A stretch of 64,000 nucleotides of DNA. Source: Halosaccharopolyspora lacisalsi (GTDB lineage: Bacteria; Actinomycetota; Actinomycetes; Mycobacteriales; Pseudonocardiaceae). The stretch lies in the NCBI RefSeq assembly GCF_014137975.1, contig NZ_JACGWZ010000002.1:729134-793133 (forward strand), written 5' to 3'. Below are positions 7,552 through 17,129 of the stretch, in pieces. The notes under the pieces were generated by a model. The model was not told where the DNA came from. It did no database searches and was given only the letters and a program-made list of their open reading frames with translations. The position numbers were made by a program, and so were the translations under genes. Positions within the stretch are counted from its first letter, which is position 1. Each line of letters starts with the position of its first letter.

Positions 7552-10500
7552 GGCTTCCTCGTCAGGATCGCGACGGAGACAGGATCGGCGAGGCCGAGCA
7601 CGAAAACAACCGCCGAAACGATGACGGCGTCCCCGCTGCGGAACAGGATCAGGCCCCCGTCGTGGACGCCTTCGAGCACCAGCGGGTCCTCCGACGAGTC
7701 GGCTTCGGGCAGGCACCGGCGGACCGTGGCCACCCGCGTCGCGCGAACGGCGAAGGGCTCCGGGCACGGCAGCGCCAGCTGATCGACCAGCACGCGATCC
7801 GCACCGAGCGGGTGCCGTTCCGCGTCCTGTTCGACCTGCTCGACGGCGCAGCGAGCCGATTCGGGCCCCTCCACGGCGAGCACGGTCCCGGCGGCACGGT
7901 CGAGCGAACAGGAGTCTTCCGCACCCGACCGGCTCTTCGTCCGGTGGACCCGGACACGCAACCTCGGGTCGAGGCCGAGCGCGGTGCTCGTGCGTTCCAA
8001 GTAGACGGCCAGCAAGGGCTCCGGCCACGGCTCGGTACGCGGCAACGGACCGACGTCGGTCAGCGTCAGCCCCTGCCAGTCGATCACGACGGCGCCTTCG
8101 CCGTCGCACGCCACCACGTCCCAGACGTAGCTACCGCCCGCGGCGTGTCGTTCGCTCGCCCGGATCCACAGCTCGGAGGGGTCGCCGGGAACCACCGTCA
8201 GGCGCTCGCAGCTCACCGGTAGCACTCTGCGGTGCGGAACGCAGGCTTGGAGAGCGTGCAGGGTGGCGTCGTTGACCGTGGGATCCCCCAACAGCGGTTC
8301 GGTGGCGAACCAGTGCGGCGTGTCCTTGGCCAGGATCCGCGCGCGACAACGGCGCGCTCCCTCGGCCGTCAACTCCCGCACCCGGCGGAACCGACCGGTG
8401 TGGAAGTAGACGGAGCCGTAGAGCTGATCGGCCCCGAGGGTGAGTTCCTCGTCCGTGACGGAGGGTTCCGCCGGTGGCTCGACCCTCGTCGGTTCCGCTG
8501 CCGTCAGGGTGAACACGGCACGAGCGTGGTCGGTCCGGAAGTCGGTCTCGTCCGTTCGCACGACCGCTTCGACGGAGTCGGCCCGACGCAGCACGCACAT
8601 CCGCAGCTCGCGGGTGCCGGTTTCCGGCACGATGATCGGTCTGTCGAGCCGGATGTCGGTGGCCGCCCGCAACGGTTTTCCGGCGAGCCGCGAGGCCGCC
8701 TGCGACATGGCTTCCACTGCCACGACCCCGGGCAGCACCGCGGTTCCGTCGATGCGGTGCTCGGCCACGTGGGGGTCGCTGTCCAGGCCGACGGTGGCCT
8801 CGGCGACCAGTTCGACGCCGGGATAGTGCACCGGCACCCGCTCCAGGAAGCGACCCTCGAGCCCGGTGTTCGCGTCGGTGGCGGTACCGGCCAGGGTTCC
8901 CAACCGCCCGTGCACGGCCACCGAAACCGGTGTGTCCCGGGTCGCCAGCAACCGCAGGAACGTGTCCACGCCCTCGTCGACGGGGATCGGCGCGACATCG
9001 AGGCGGGTGAGGGCGTCGAGAGCGCCCAGCCGCTCCCCCATCCCGGCTTCGGACCACACCGACCAGTCCACGTTGAGCACTCGGCACGTCGGCATCGTGG
9101 CCGCGAGTCGCCGCATCTCGTCCCGCAGGGCGGCGTTGGCCAGCGCGTAGTGACTCTCCCCGGCCAGCCCCCAGGTACCGATCACGGATCCGAAGGACAC
9201 CACCAGTCGCGGTTCGAGCGGGTCGAGGGCGTCCATCACGTGACGCAGGCCGGTGACCTTGGGGGCGAGGTGTTCGTGGATCCGCGTCGCGTCGAGCCCG
9301 GTGAAACCGATCGGCTCGTTGCGACCGGAGGCGTGCAGGACACCGCTGACCTCGCCCAGCCGTTCCCGCAGGCGGCCCACGGCCACACGTACCTGCTCAC
9401 CGTCGGCCACGTCGGCGCGCTCGTAGGCGACGGCCAGTCCTGCCTCGCGAAGCCGTCGCAGGTTCTCGACGAGCTGCTCGTCGCTGCCGGGATCGGAACG
9501 CCCGATCAGCGCTAGCCGGACACCGGTGGCCCGCGCGAAGGCGGCGGCGCACTCGTGACCGATCCCCTTGCCCCCGCCGGTGACCAGCAGGACGTCACCG
9601 TTGCCCAGCGGCAGCTCCCCACCGTGGTCGAGTTCCAGCACTTCCTCCACGGGTTCGGCGACCTCGTCGGTGAGGACGTGTTCGCGCCAGCATCCCGGTT
9701 CCACGCGGGCGTGCTGCTCGGCCGCACGCAGTCCCTCGACGGTGGGTGGGACGCGCAGCACGGTGATGCCGAGCTCGGGATGCTCGTGCCGCAGGCTGCG
9801 CAGGAAACCGGTCAGCTCCGAGCCGTGGGTGACCGCCACGAGTCCTCCGGCTTCGAGAGCCGATCTCGCGGCCCGCAGCACGGTGTCGACCCCTTCGGTC
9901 GATGCCGGATCGGGCACGTACACCAGGGGACTGCCGTGCCGGCCGAACATCTCCGCCGCGACAGCGCTCAGTTCGCCTCCCGTGTGGACGTGAGCGGGCC
10001 AGTCACCGGGTTCTGCGGAGGCGAGCTCCTCGGCCGGAAGCGGGCGGTGCCGTTCGGCGAAGCACCGTATCCAGGAACGCAGTCCGGCGGGCACGGTTTC
10101 GGCCGCGGTCCCCGCGGCGACCGGAAGCGCTTCGACGACGTCGATCAGCTCCGTGACCGTGACCTGGGACAGGTTCAACGGTGCCGCGGGACGCCGCCTG
10201 CCGAGGGCGTCGGCGATCTCGGCCACGAGCTGGGTCACGCGCAGGGAGGTCAGGTGCAGGTCCGCGAGCAGCCGGGTGCCCGTCTCGATCACGTCGGGAT
10301 CCAGCTCCGTGGCTTCGGCCAGCATGCTCCGAGTGACCGTCGCGACGTCCCGGGTGCCCTGCCCGGCGACCGGGTCCGGGGGTGGAAGCACCTGTTCGGC
10401 CGAAGCGTCCGGTTCCGCGATCGGCGCGGGGGTTTCGTGTTCCTCCGACGGCATCTCCGGCGCCAGCGAACAGGGATTGGTCACGAACACCGGATCGCGC

Positions 10501-13157
10501 CACGGATCGAACGACCGTGCCGGGCGACCGGTGAAGATCGGTGACAGGTCCGGGACGGCTCGGGCCGCGAACAGCGCCGCCACCGTCTCGCCCAGGGGAC
10601 GATCCCGGTCACCTCCCGCGTCCACGCCCACCACGGGGACCGGGGAGCTCTCGGCGAGCAGGGTGGTGAGCGTGTGTCCGGGACCGGCTTCGCAGAACAG
10701 GTCGGTCTCGGCGGCGATCTCGTCCGTCGCCTCCCGGAACCGCACCGGCTCGATGATCTGACGCCCCAGCAGATCGGCGACGTCGTCGGTGGCTTCGAGC
10801 CCCCGACCGGTCACCGTGGACACCATTCGTCGCCGCGGCGCGTGGAACGTCGCCGCGTGCAGCGGTGCCCGGAAAGCCTGCGCGCAACCGGCCACCGCCG
10901 GTGAGTGAAAGGCGTGCGAGACCGGCAGGACCTTCGCGGGTGTCCCATGAGCCGCCGCGCGATCGGCCACCGCGCGTACCTCCGACAACGCTCCGGCCAG
11001 GACGTGGGAACGCGGCCCGTTGAACGCCGCGACGACCAGACCGGTGTTCGCGCACAGCGCTCGGGCTCCGGCCTCGTCGGTGCCGACGCTGACCATCCCC
11101 GTGTTCGCGACACCGTCCCGAGCCATCACCCGGCCACGCTCGGCGACCAACCGGGCGGCCTCCTCCGCGGACAGGCATCCGGCCCAGACCAACGCCGCGA
11201 ACTCGCCGAGACTGTGCCCCACAGCCGCCACGGGCCGCACCCCGAGATGCTCCAACCACCGCAGCGCCTCCACCGAGGCGCGGTGAATCCGTGGTTGCGC
11301 CCCGGCCGTTCCCGCTCCGTCCTCGCCGGAAGCCGGTGGCAAGCACACCCGCGGCCAGTACCGCGCGAGCGCACCACCGGGGGAGGGAGCGGGAGCTCCC
11401 TGCCCGGGGATCAGCACGCTGACCCGCCCCGGGACATCGTCCCCGACGTACACCCCGTCGCAGCTGCGGAGCCGAGCGCGGGGCAGGTCGTCGAGCAGCG
11501 CGAGGGCGCTGTGGGCCCGCTTGCCCAGTTCCTCGGGAGTCGCCGCCACGAGTGCCGCCCGCGTCGGCCCCTGCTCGGTACTGCCGAAGTGACAGGCCAG
11601 GTCGTGCAGCTGCGCCTCGGACAACCGCGGTGCCAGTTCGGCCACCCGGCGCACCAGCACACGTAGCGCCGCCGTGTCACCGGCGCTCAAGGCCACGACC
11701 TCGGTTCGCGGCACCGGAGGTCGTGGTGCGGCCACCACGGGCGGCACGGTCGCGGAAGCGGCCGCTCGGACGACCACGTGGGTGTTGATACCGCCGAAAC
11801 CCATCGCGCTCACACCGGCCACACGCGGACCACGCGGCCACGATTCCGGCTGCTCGGGCACCCGCAGCACATCCGCCGCCTCCCGCAGGCGGCGGTGCGG
11901 ATGTTCACACCCCGTGGTCGGCGGCAGCACGCCCGTCTCCACACCACGAACCGCCTTGATCAGCGAAGCGACACCGGCGGCGGCCTTGGTGTGGCCGATG
12001 TTGGCCTTGACGGACCCGAGCGCGGCGGCCGTCCGCGCGGAGTGCCTCAAGCGCGCCAGTGCCTCGAGTTCGACCTCGTCACCGACCGCCGTACCCGTGC
12101 CGTGCCCCTCGTGGAGCAGGACCTCGGCCGGGTCCAGGCCCGCCGAGGAGTAGGCGCGTCGCAGTGCCAGCAGCTGCCCACGGATTTCCGGTCGAGTGAT
12201 ACCTCCTCGACCGTCGGAGGAGACCCCCCACCCGGGAATCTCCGCACGCACGGGCAGGCCCGCGGCCCGGGCGTCGCGCGTCCGCATCAGCGCCACCATG
12301 CCGCAGCCTTCGCCGGGCCAGAACCCACCGGAGTTCTCGTCGTAGACGCGCATCCGGTCCGCGGCCAGCGCTCCGGTCTTGGCGAAGCCGACCAGTTCGA
12401 ACGGGTCCAGGCTCAGATCCACGCCCCCGGCCAGGGCGAAGTCGACGCTGCCGTCGACCAGCGCCCGGCAGGCGGTGATCACGGCCAACAGCGAGGAAGC
12501 GCACGCGCCGTCGACCGTGTGGCCTCCGCCTCCGAGGTCGAAGTGGTTGCAGATCCGACCGGCGATCGTGCTGGACAGCCCACCGGCGAGCGTCTCGTCG
12601 TCGGAGGCCGGGAACGGGTCCCGGTACAGCTCGGCGGCACGGTCGAGCGCGGCCTGCCGCTGCCGCGGCGGCACACCGGACTCGGCCATCGCCGCCGCCA
12701 ACACCTTCCGGGTGTAGGGCCAACGCAACCGCAGGGTCCGCGCCCGGGTCACCTCACCGGTGAGGGTGTTGCCCACCACGACGGCCGCGCGGTCCCGGTC
12801 GACGCCGTCTCCGGTGGGCAGCCGTGCGTCGTCGAGAGCGCGGGCCGCGGTCTCCAGCGCCAACCAGTGGGCGGGATCGGCGGCCCGGTACACGGCCCCG
12901 GGAACGCGAAACCGCGCGCGGTCGAACTCCCAGCCGTCCAGTACGGCGGCGTGGGCACTGTAGGTGCGGTCCACGGCATCGCGATCACGATCGAAGTAGT
13001 CGTCCAGGTCGAACCGCTCCTTCGGCAGCCGACGGAACGCGCGGCGGCGGTCGAGCACGCTGTCCCACAACTGCGCGGGACCGTCGGCATCGGGGTACCG
13101 GCAGGCCATGCCGACCACGGCGATCGGCTCGACCGTTGCTGCGTCCTGCTCGTTCAC
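7548..13157 (-). CDS. pksE: Iterative type I enediyne polyketide synthase (PksE)
   Basis: 1,869 residues, the normal size. KS at about 1-460 with Cys219 (DGACASS), His352 (HGTGT) and His389 (KANIGHT). AT at about 575-870 with Ser649 (GHSLGE) and His748. ACP at about 940-1005 with the attachment serine Ser971 (DLHLTSL). KR at about 1185-1410 with the GGGKGIG nucleotide loop, Ser1324 and Tyr1337. DH at about 1455-1700 with His1467 (HRIDG). The C-terminal 1705-1869 region aligns with the built-in phosphopantetheinyl transferase of this family but appears to lack its catalytic residues (see findings). The start is GTG, overlapping the UnbU stop. In the family, this enzyme makes a polyunsaturated C15-C16 chain from malonyl-CoA. 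Confidence 0.96.
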   Translation of the reverse strand: MNEQDAATVEPIAVVGMACRYPDADGPAQLWDSVLDRRRAFRRLPKERFDLDDYFDRDRDAVDRTYSAHAAVLDGWEFDRARFRVPGAVYRAADPAHWLALETAARALDDARLPTGDGVDRDRAAVVVGNTLTGEVTRARTLRLRWPYTRKVLAAAMAESGVPPRQRQAALDRAAELYRDPFPASDDETLAGGLSSTIAGRICNHFDLGGGGHTVDGACASSLLAVITACRALVDGSVDFALAGGVDLSLDPFELVGFAKTGALAADRMRVYDENSGGFWPGEGCGMVALMRTRDARAAGLPVRAEIPGWGVSSDGRGGITRPEIRGQLLALRRAYSSAGLDPAEVLLHEGHGTGTAVGDEVELEALARLRHSARTAAALGSVKANIGHTKAAAGVASLIKAVRGVETGVLPPTTGCEHPHRRLREAADVLRVPEQPESWPRGPRVAGVSAMGFGGINTHVVVRAAASATVPPVVAAPRPPVPRTEVVALSAGDTAALRVLVRRVAELAPRLSEAQLHDLACHFGSTEQGPTRAALVAATPEELGKRAHSALALLDDLPRARLRSCDGVYVGDDVPGRVSVLIPGQGAPAPSPGGALARYWPRVCLPPASGEDGAGTAGAQPRIHRASVEALRWLEHLGVRPVAAVGHSLGEFAALVWAGCLSAEEAARLVAERGRVMARDGVANTGMVSVGTDEAGARALCANTGLVVAAFNGPRSHVLAGALSEVRAVADRAAAHGTPAKVLPVSHAFHSPAVAGCAQAFRAPLHAATFHAPRRRMVSTVTGRGLEATDDVADLLGRQIIEPVRFREATDEIAAETDLFCEAGPGHTLTTLLAESSPVPVVGVDAGGDRDRPLGETVAALFAARAVPDLSPIFTGRPARSFDPWRDPVFVTNPCSLAPEMPSEEHETPAPIAEPDASAEQVLPPPDPVAGQGTRDVATVTRSMLAEATELDPDVIETGTRLLADLHLTSLRVTQLVAEIADALGRRRPAAPLNLSQVTVTELIDVVEALPVAAGTAAETVPAGLRSWIRCFAERHRPLPAEELASAEPGDWPAHVHTGGELSAVAAEMFGRHGSPLVYVPDPASTEGVDTVLRAARSALEAGGLVAVTHGSELTGFLRSLRHEHPELGITVLRVPPTVEGLRAAEQHARVEPGCWREHVLTDEVAEPVEEVLELDHGGELPLGNGDVLLVTGGGKGIGHECAAAFARATGVRLALIGRSDPGSDEQLVENLRRLREAGLAVAYERADVADGEQVRVAVGRLRERLGEVSGVLHASGRNEPIGFTGLDATRIHEHLAPKVTGLRHVMDALDPLEPRLVVSFGSVIGTWGLAGESHYALANAALRDEMRRLAATMPTCRVLNVDWSVWSEAGMGERLGALDALTRLDVAPIPVDEGVDTFLRLLATRDTPVSVAVHGRLGTLAGTATDANTGLEGRFLERVPVHYPGVELVAEATVGLDSDPHVAEHRIDGTAVLPGVVAVEAMSQAASRLAGKPLRAATDIRLDRPIIVPETGTRELRMCVLRRADSVEAVVRTDETDFRTDHARAVFTLTAAEPTRVEPPAEPSVTDEELTLGADQLYGSVYFHTGRFRRVRELTAEGARRCRARILAKDTPHWFATEPLLGDPTVNDATLHALQACVPHRRVLPVSCERLTVVPGDPSELWIRASERHAAGGSYVWDVVACDGEGAVVIDWQGLTLTDVGPLPRTEPWPEPLLAVYLERTSTALGLDPRLRVRVHRTKSRSGAEDSCSLDRAAGTVLAVEGPESARCAVEQVEQDAERHPLGADRVLVDQLALPCPEPFAVRATRVATVRRCLPEADSSEDPLVLEGVHDGGLILFRSGDAVIVSAVVFVLGLADPVSVAILTRKP

Positions 13158-14131
13158 CGTGTGTTCCCTTCCAGCGCGGCCGGACCGGCCACGGCCGGTT
13201 CGGCGGGAGCGGTCTCTTCCCGGACGGCCCGCCGGAGCCTGCCGCGGCGTGCCAAGTCACCACCGACGAGCACGGCACCGCGCAGCACACACGTGATCAC
13301 CAGCGCGAAGAAGAGGCCGAAGACGATGTGCAACTGGACCAGCACCCCGTACACGGCCGCCGTGGCCACTCCGAAGGCGATCTGCCTGTCACGACGCGAC
13401 GGTGTCGTTCCGGGATCCGTGATCATGTAGTTGGTGAACAGCAGGAACGCGACACCGGTGATCGGCAGTACCGCGCTGATCAGCGAAACCTCGGTGAGCG
13501 CTCCCCGCAGCCCGGCCTGCGCCACGAAACCGGCGACCCAGGCCAGGATCAGCGGCATCCTGCCGGTCAGCTTGGCGTTGAGCATCGTGCCCGCCGCCAG
13601 CAGCAGTACGGGAATCACCGCGTCCAGCCACCCCGAGACCCACTCGGTGAACTGGTAGGGCGGAGCGATCCCCACCCACGGAAACAGCAGGAGCACGGCC
13701 ACGATGCCGGTGTTGCTCGGATTGAGGAAGTGCCGCGACCGGCCGTCCACCGACACGCGGACGATGTACTTGCTGGCCACCGCGACCACCGCGGCCAACA
13801 TGACGGGAAGGAGACGTCCGTTGCCGTAGAGCAGCATCGCGCACGCCAAACCGGCGATGTAGGCCGGCAGCAGGAAGTCCACCGCTCGCCCCGGAGCACA
13901 CCGGTACCGGGGACGCCGACGTCCGGCGAAGGCGTCCACCGATTCCAGCAGCAGCTCGGTGAGCACGGCGGTCAGCGCGACCAGCACCGGCGTTCGATAG
14001 GCCTGCTCGAACCCGAGCACCGTGTGCCCGAGCACGGTCAGCGCCGTGATCGAGACGGCGAAGCGGCGCAGCGCCGCGCTCCGGGGGTCGAATCCGGAGT
14101 CGGAGGATTTTCGCGGAATCCGGAGTTTCAT
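13154..14131 (-). CDS. unbU: UnbU-like enediyne membrane protein (E5)
   Basis: 325 residues from ATG 14131, which overlaps the UnbV stop. At least eight hydrophobic segments are visible, together with the motif RHFLNPSNTG and the C-terminal-half motif TNYMITDPGTTP, both shared with RnfD/NqrB-like membrane proteins and with UnbU of enediyne cassettes. UnbU, UnbV and UnbL accompany PksE and E10 in nearly all enediyne clusters and are thought to help process or redirect the polyene intermediate. The RnfD-like fold hints at redox or flavin-linked membrane chemistry, but that is not established here. A 30-residue N-terminal extension up to 14221 is rejected because it overlaps unbV. Confidence 0.88.
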   Translation of the reverse strand: MKLRIPRKSSDSGFDPRSAALRRFAVSITALTVLGHTVLGFEQAYRTPVLVALTAVLTELLLESVDAFAGRRRPRYRCAPGRAVDFLLPAYIAGLACAMLLYGNGRLLPVMLAAVVAVASKYIVRVSVDGRSRHFLNPSNTGIVAVLLLFPWVGIAPPYQFTEWVSGWLDAVIPVLLLAAGTMLNAKLTGRMPLILAWVAGFVAQAGLRGALTEVSLISAVLPITGVAFLLFTNYMITDPGTTPSRRDRQIAFGVATAAVYGVLVQLHIVFGLFFALVITCVLRGAVLVGGDLARRGRLRRAVREETAPAEPAVAGPAALEGNTR

Positions 14132-16050
14132 CGTTGCTCCCTGAACGAACCGTCGGCTTGAAGGACGATCTCGTGCCAGCCGTGGGACAGCGTCACCGTC
14201 GTGGAGTGCCGACTCCCGCACGAGTCACGCCAGGAGAGCTCGACGGGAAGCGTTTCGGCCGCGCGGTCACCGAGGCCGAACAGGATTTCGGGTGCGTTGA
14301 CGCCGCCGTGACCGTTGGCGGGATAGAGCTGCTGGGAACGCCGGGAACCGTCGGGCAGCAGCACCCGCGCGCGAGCTCCGATCGCCGGGCGGTCGGGCCC
14401 CGCACCGGCAGGACCGCACGGTGACGAGGTCGGCAACCGCAGGCGGAGCCCGAGGAACGCCCCGGCATCGGACTCGTTGTGATACAGCGTGGACTGGTCC
14501 CACTGGTTGGCGACCGCGAGGTCCTGCCGCCCGTCGGAGTCCACGTCGCCGACCGCCAGGCTGCGGCTGACCGCCTCGGTACCCACCCCCACCTTCTTGG
14601 CGACGTCGACGTAGCGGCCGTCGGGACCACGCACGAAGAAGGTGTTGCTGTTGTGCCCGGAGAGGTCGTCACCCGGCGTGAAGTTCGGCCACAGCGCGGG
14701 ATTCGACAGGATCAGGTCGTTGGACATGGCCGCTTCCTGCAGCTGCGCCCACCGGTCGGTGCGTCCGGCGACGAACCCGGTGGCGTGCAGCAGCTCGGAC
14801 TTGCCGTCGGCGTTGAAGTCGCCGGTCGTGACGTCCCAGCTCCATCCCGTGCGGGCCATGCCGAGACGCTCGCTGTGGTCGTCGTAGGGAGCGTGCCCGC
14901 GGTGCAGCGCCGCCCGGTCGCCGGTGCTGAGGTAGGCGAAGTTGCTCTCATGCAGCGCGTACGGATCGGTGATGTTGCTGACCAGGACGTCCGGCATTCC
15001 GTCGTCGTTGAGGTCGTCGAAAGCCACGCCCATGCCCTTGAACGAGTCGTGACCGACCACTCGGGACTTCGGCGTGCCCGCGTGCCGGGTTCCGGTCGCC
15101 TCGCGGAACCGGATACGCCCCGGAACGGACTCGTTGACCAGCATGTGATCGGGACCGAAGTCGTTGGCCACGTACAGGTCGGCGCGGCCGTCGGAGTCGA
15201 GGTCCTGGGTCCCCAGCGCCAACGTCCACTGCCGTACCCGATCCGGCGGAAAGACCCCGGGGACCTCGGCGAAGCGCACGTCGGGACGCTGCCCCGCGGT
15301 GCCCGAGACGAAGCGGAACATCCGATTGGTCCCCCCGTTGTGGGCGTTGGACAGCGAATCGTTCATCACCAGTTCTTCCTGGCGGGCGTTCGGGTCCAGG
15401 ACGCGGGCGCCGTCCTGGAAGTAGTTGCCGAACACCAGGTCCAGGTGACCGTCTCCGTCGTAGTCGCCGACCGTGGCCGCGTTGGTGTTCCACACCCGGG
15501 AAGGCGTGATGAGCTCGCGGGGGAGGAAAGCCGCCTGCGAGGGCGGTTTCCCGGGCGACCGCAGGAAGATCACCGGGGAACGCCCCCAGTAGTACACGAG
15601 CACGTCCTGCCAGCCGTCCGCGTTGTAGTCGGCGGGCAGGCATCCCATCGGCGCGGCGGGGGCCGGGGACGGTGTGTCCGGTTCCAGGGCGAAGGGGCGG
15701 TACCGCTCTCCCGTACCCGGTGCCGGACGCACGGTCATGGTGTCGGTGCGCGGGTCGACCAGGCACAGGTCGTGGGACTCGGCGCCGCCGTCGAGAGCGA
15801 ACATGCCGACACCGGCCCCCACCGAGGAGATCCAGGAGCGAATGTCCCGGTAAGCCGGGGCGACGGTGCGTATGTTGCGCGAGCCCGGGCCGTCCGCGGA
15901 GTTGATCGACCGGGCGGTGAATCGGAACGGTGCGGCCAACCGGGCGCGCTCCTCGGAGGAGGCCACGGGGAGTCTCGCCGCGTTCCAGACCAGTACGCAG
16001 CACAACAGGGCTGTGATCGTGGCCAGATGCTTGCGCAGCACGGAGATCAT
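14128..16050 (-). CDS. unbV: UnbV-like enediyne protein with FG-GAP repeats (E4)
   Basis: 640 residues. An N-terminal membrane anchor or signal (ITALLCCVLVWNAA) precedes a chain of FG-GAP/VCBS blades with calcium-binding-like loops: DYNADGWQDVLVY, DYDGDGHLDLVFG, DLDSDGRADLYVANDFG, DLNDDGMPDVLVSN, DFNADGKSELLHATG and DVDSDGRQDLAVAN. The C-terminal ~100 residues form an ASPIC/UnbV domain (YPANGHGGVNAPEILFGLG). This is the conserved E4 partner of PksE. It is probably exported or periplasm-facing. It overlaps its neighbours on both sides by 4 bp (ATGA). Confidence 0.92.
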   Translation of the reverse strand: MISVLRKHLATITALLCCVLVWNAARLPVASSEERARLAAPFRFTARSINSADGPGSRNIRTVAPAYRDIRSWISSVGAGVGMFALDGGAESHDLCLVDPRTDTMTVRPAPGTGERYRPFALEPDTPSPAPAAPMGCLPADYNADGWQDVLVYYWGRSPVIFLRSPGKPPSQAAFLPRELITPSRVWNTNAATVGDYDGDGHLDLVFGNYFQDGARVLDPNARQEELVMNDSLSNAHNGGTNRMFRFVSGTAGQRPDVRFAEVPGVFPPDRVRQWTLALGTQDLDSDGRADLYVANDFGPDHMLVNESVPGRIRFREATGTRHAGTPKSRVVGHDSFKGMGVAFDDLNDDGMPDVLVSNITDPYALHESNFAYLSTGDRAALHRGHAPYDDHSERLGMARTGWSWDVTTGDFNADGKSELLHATGFVAGRTDRWAQLQEAAMSNDLILSNPALWPNFTPGDDLSGHNSNTFFVRGPDGRYVDVAKKVGVGTEAVSRSLAVGDVDSDGRQDLAVANQWDQSTLYHNESDAGAFLGLRLRLPTSSPCGPAGAGPDRPAIGARARVLLPDGSRRSQQLYPANGHGGVNAPEILFGLGDRAAETLPVELSWRDSCGSRHSTTVTLSHGWHEIVLQADGSFREQR

Positions 16051-17051
16051 CGGGACGTCTCCTCCTGGTCGAGGCTGATGTTGCCGAACGGTTCACCGTG
16101 GCCGGCCCGGTGGTGGTCGCTCCAGAGTCGACGGATTTCCGCGCGCCACTTCTCGTAGTGCGCCGCGCCGTGTGGGCCGTCCCCCAGTGCGTCCCGAGCC
16201 CTGTCGGTCCATGCGGCCGCCTCCGACGCGGAGGCTCCCGTCAACGCGGCGGCGGCCTGTTCGACGTGCTCGGGCACGATGCCGCAGGCTCGTCGTGCCG
16301 CGCAGGCGAAGGCGCTGCCCTGGGCCACGGCCGCCGTGTGCCGACCGGCGAGCACGGTCAGCCGACCGAGTTCCCCACCGTCGGCACCACCGGCGTACGT
16401 CGCCGCCAGTCCGACTCCGCTCCACAGATCGGCTCGACGGTGCTGCGGGAAGTGCTCGATGCGCGGCGTGATGCCGTCCGGATCGGCGCACTCGTGGAAC
16501 CACAGCGCCCGCCCGAGCCCCTGGTCCCGGATCGCGCGCTGTTCGGGTGCCAGACCGCGTTCTACGCGATGCCGCCCGATCACCGCGTCGGAGTGGAAGA
16601 ACCCCTGGTGGAAACCGAAACCGTCCCAGCCGAGCCAGCGCAGCAGTGGGTCCCCCACCGGAATGCCCCACCAGGGACGCAGTCGTAATCGAGCGTGGGC
16701 CCACCCCACCCCGATGTGCACCACGTGGGGGTAAGCCGTCCCGACCCGTTCCAGCAGAGCAGCGCAGCGGCGACCACGGGAGAAGGTCATCAGGTCCAGC
16801 ACCGCGCATCCCATCCCGGCGCCCTCGTAGGCGAAACCCCTCCACTGCGGTTCGAGTTGCTCGACGCGGTCGGTGACCGCATCGACATCGGTGAGGTCGA
16901 CGACCGCGTTCACGCCGTCGACGAAAGCCCGGGCCGCGGACTCCAGCCGCTGTCGCGCCGGGCCGGGCCGCAGGCGAAACCGGCGAACACCGAAATCGAC
17001 CTGGTCATAATTCTGCCGCAACAACGATATCGGGTTTCCCGTCGACGGCAT
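16047..17051 (-). CDS. unbL: UnbL-like DUF1702 enediyne protein (E3)
   Basis: 334 residues if started at ATG 17051. A GTG at 17123 is possible, but the added 24 codons are AT-rich and unlike the rest. Visible DUF1702 features include FVDGVNAVVDL, RGFAYEGAGMGCAVLDL, HVVHIGVGWAHARL, GWDGFGFHQGFFH, GRALWFHECADPDGI and RRADLWSGVGLAATYAGG. DUF1702 is one of the marker families of enediyne clusters. Its biochemical step is unknown, although it is needed in characterised pathways. The stop overlaps the UnbV start. Confidence 0.9.
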   Translation of the reverse strand: MPSTGNPISLLRQNYDQVDFGVRRFRLRPGPARQRLESAARAFVDGVNAVVDLTDVDAVTDRVEQLEPQWRGFAYEGAGMGCAVLDLMTFSRGRRCAALLERVGTAYPHVVHIGVGWAHARLRLRPWWGIPVGDPLLRWLGWDGFGFHQGFFHSDAVIGRHRVERGLAPEQRAIRDQGLGRALWFHECADPDGITPRIEHFPQHRRADLWSGVGLAATYAGGADGGELGRLTVLAGRHTAAVAQGSAFACAARRACGIVPEHVEQAAAALTGASASEAAAWTDRARDALGDGPHGAAHYEKWRAEIRRLWSDHHRAGHGEPFGNISLDQEETSR

Positions 17052-17129
17052 TTTTCCGACAGCATCAAACAAGAATACTCCCTGCGGATACGGATCAAAA
17101 AGATTCGGACCGTGAAAATCCACCTGAGC

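Noticed and set aside
13154..14221. Longer UnbU start with 30 additional residues
   Set aside because: The extension overlaps unbV, while ATG 14131 gives the same 4-bp overlap seen at the other junctions of the operon.
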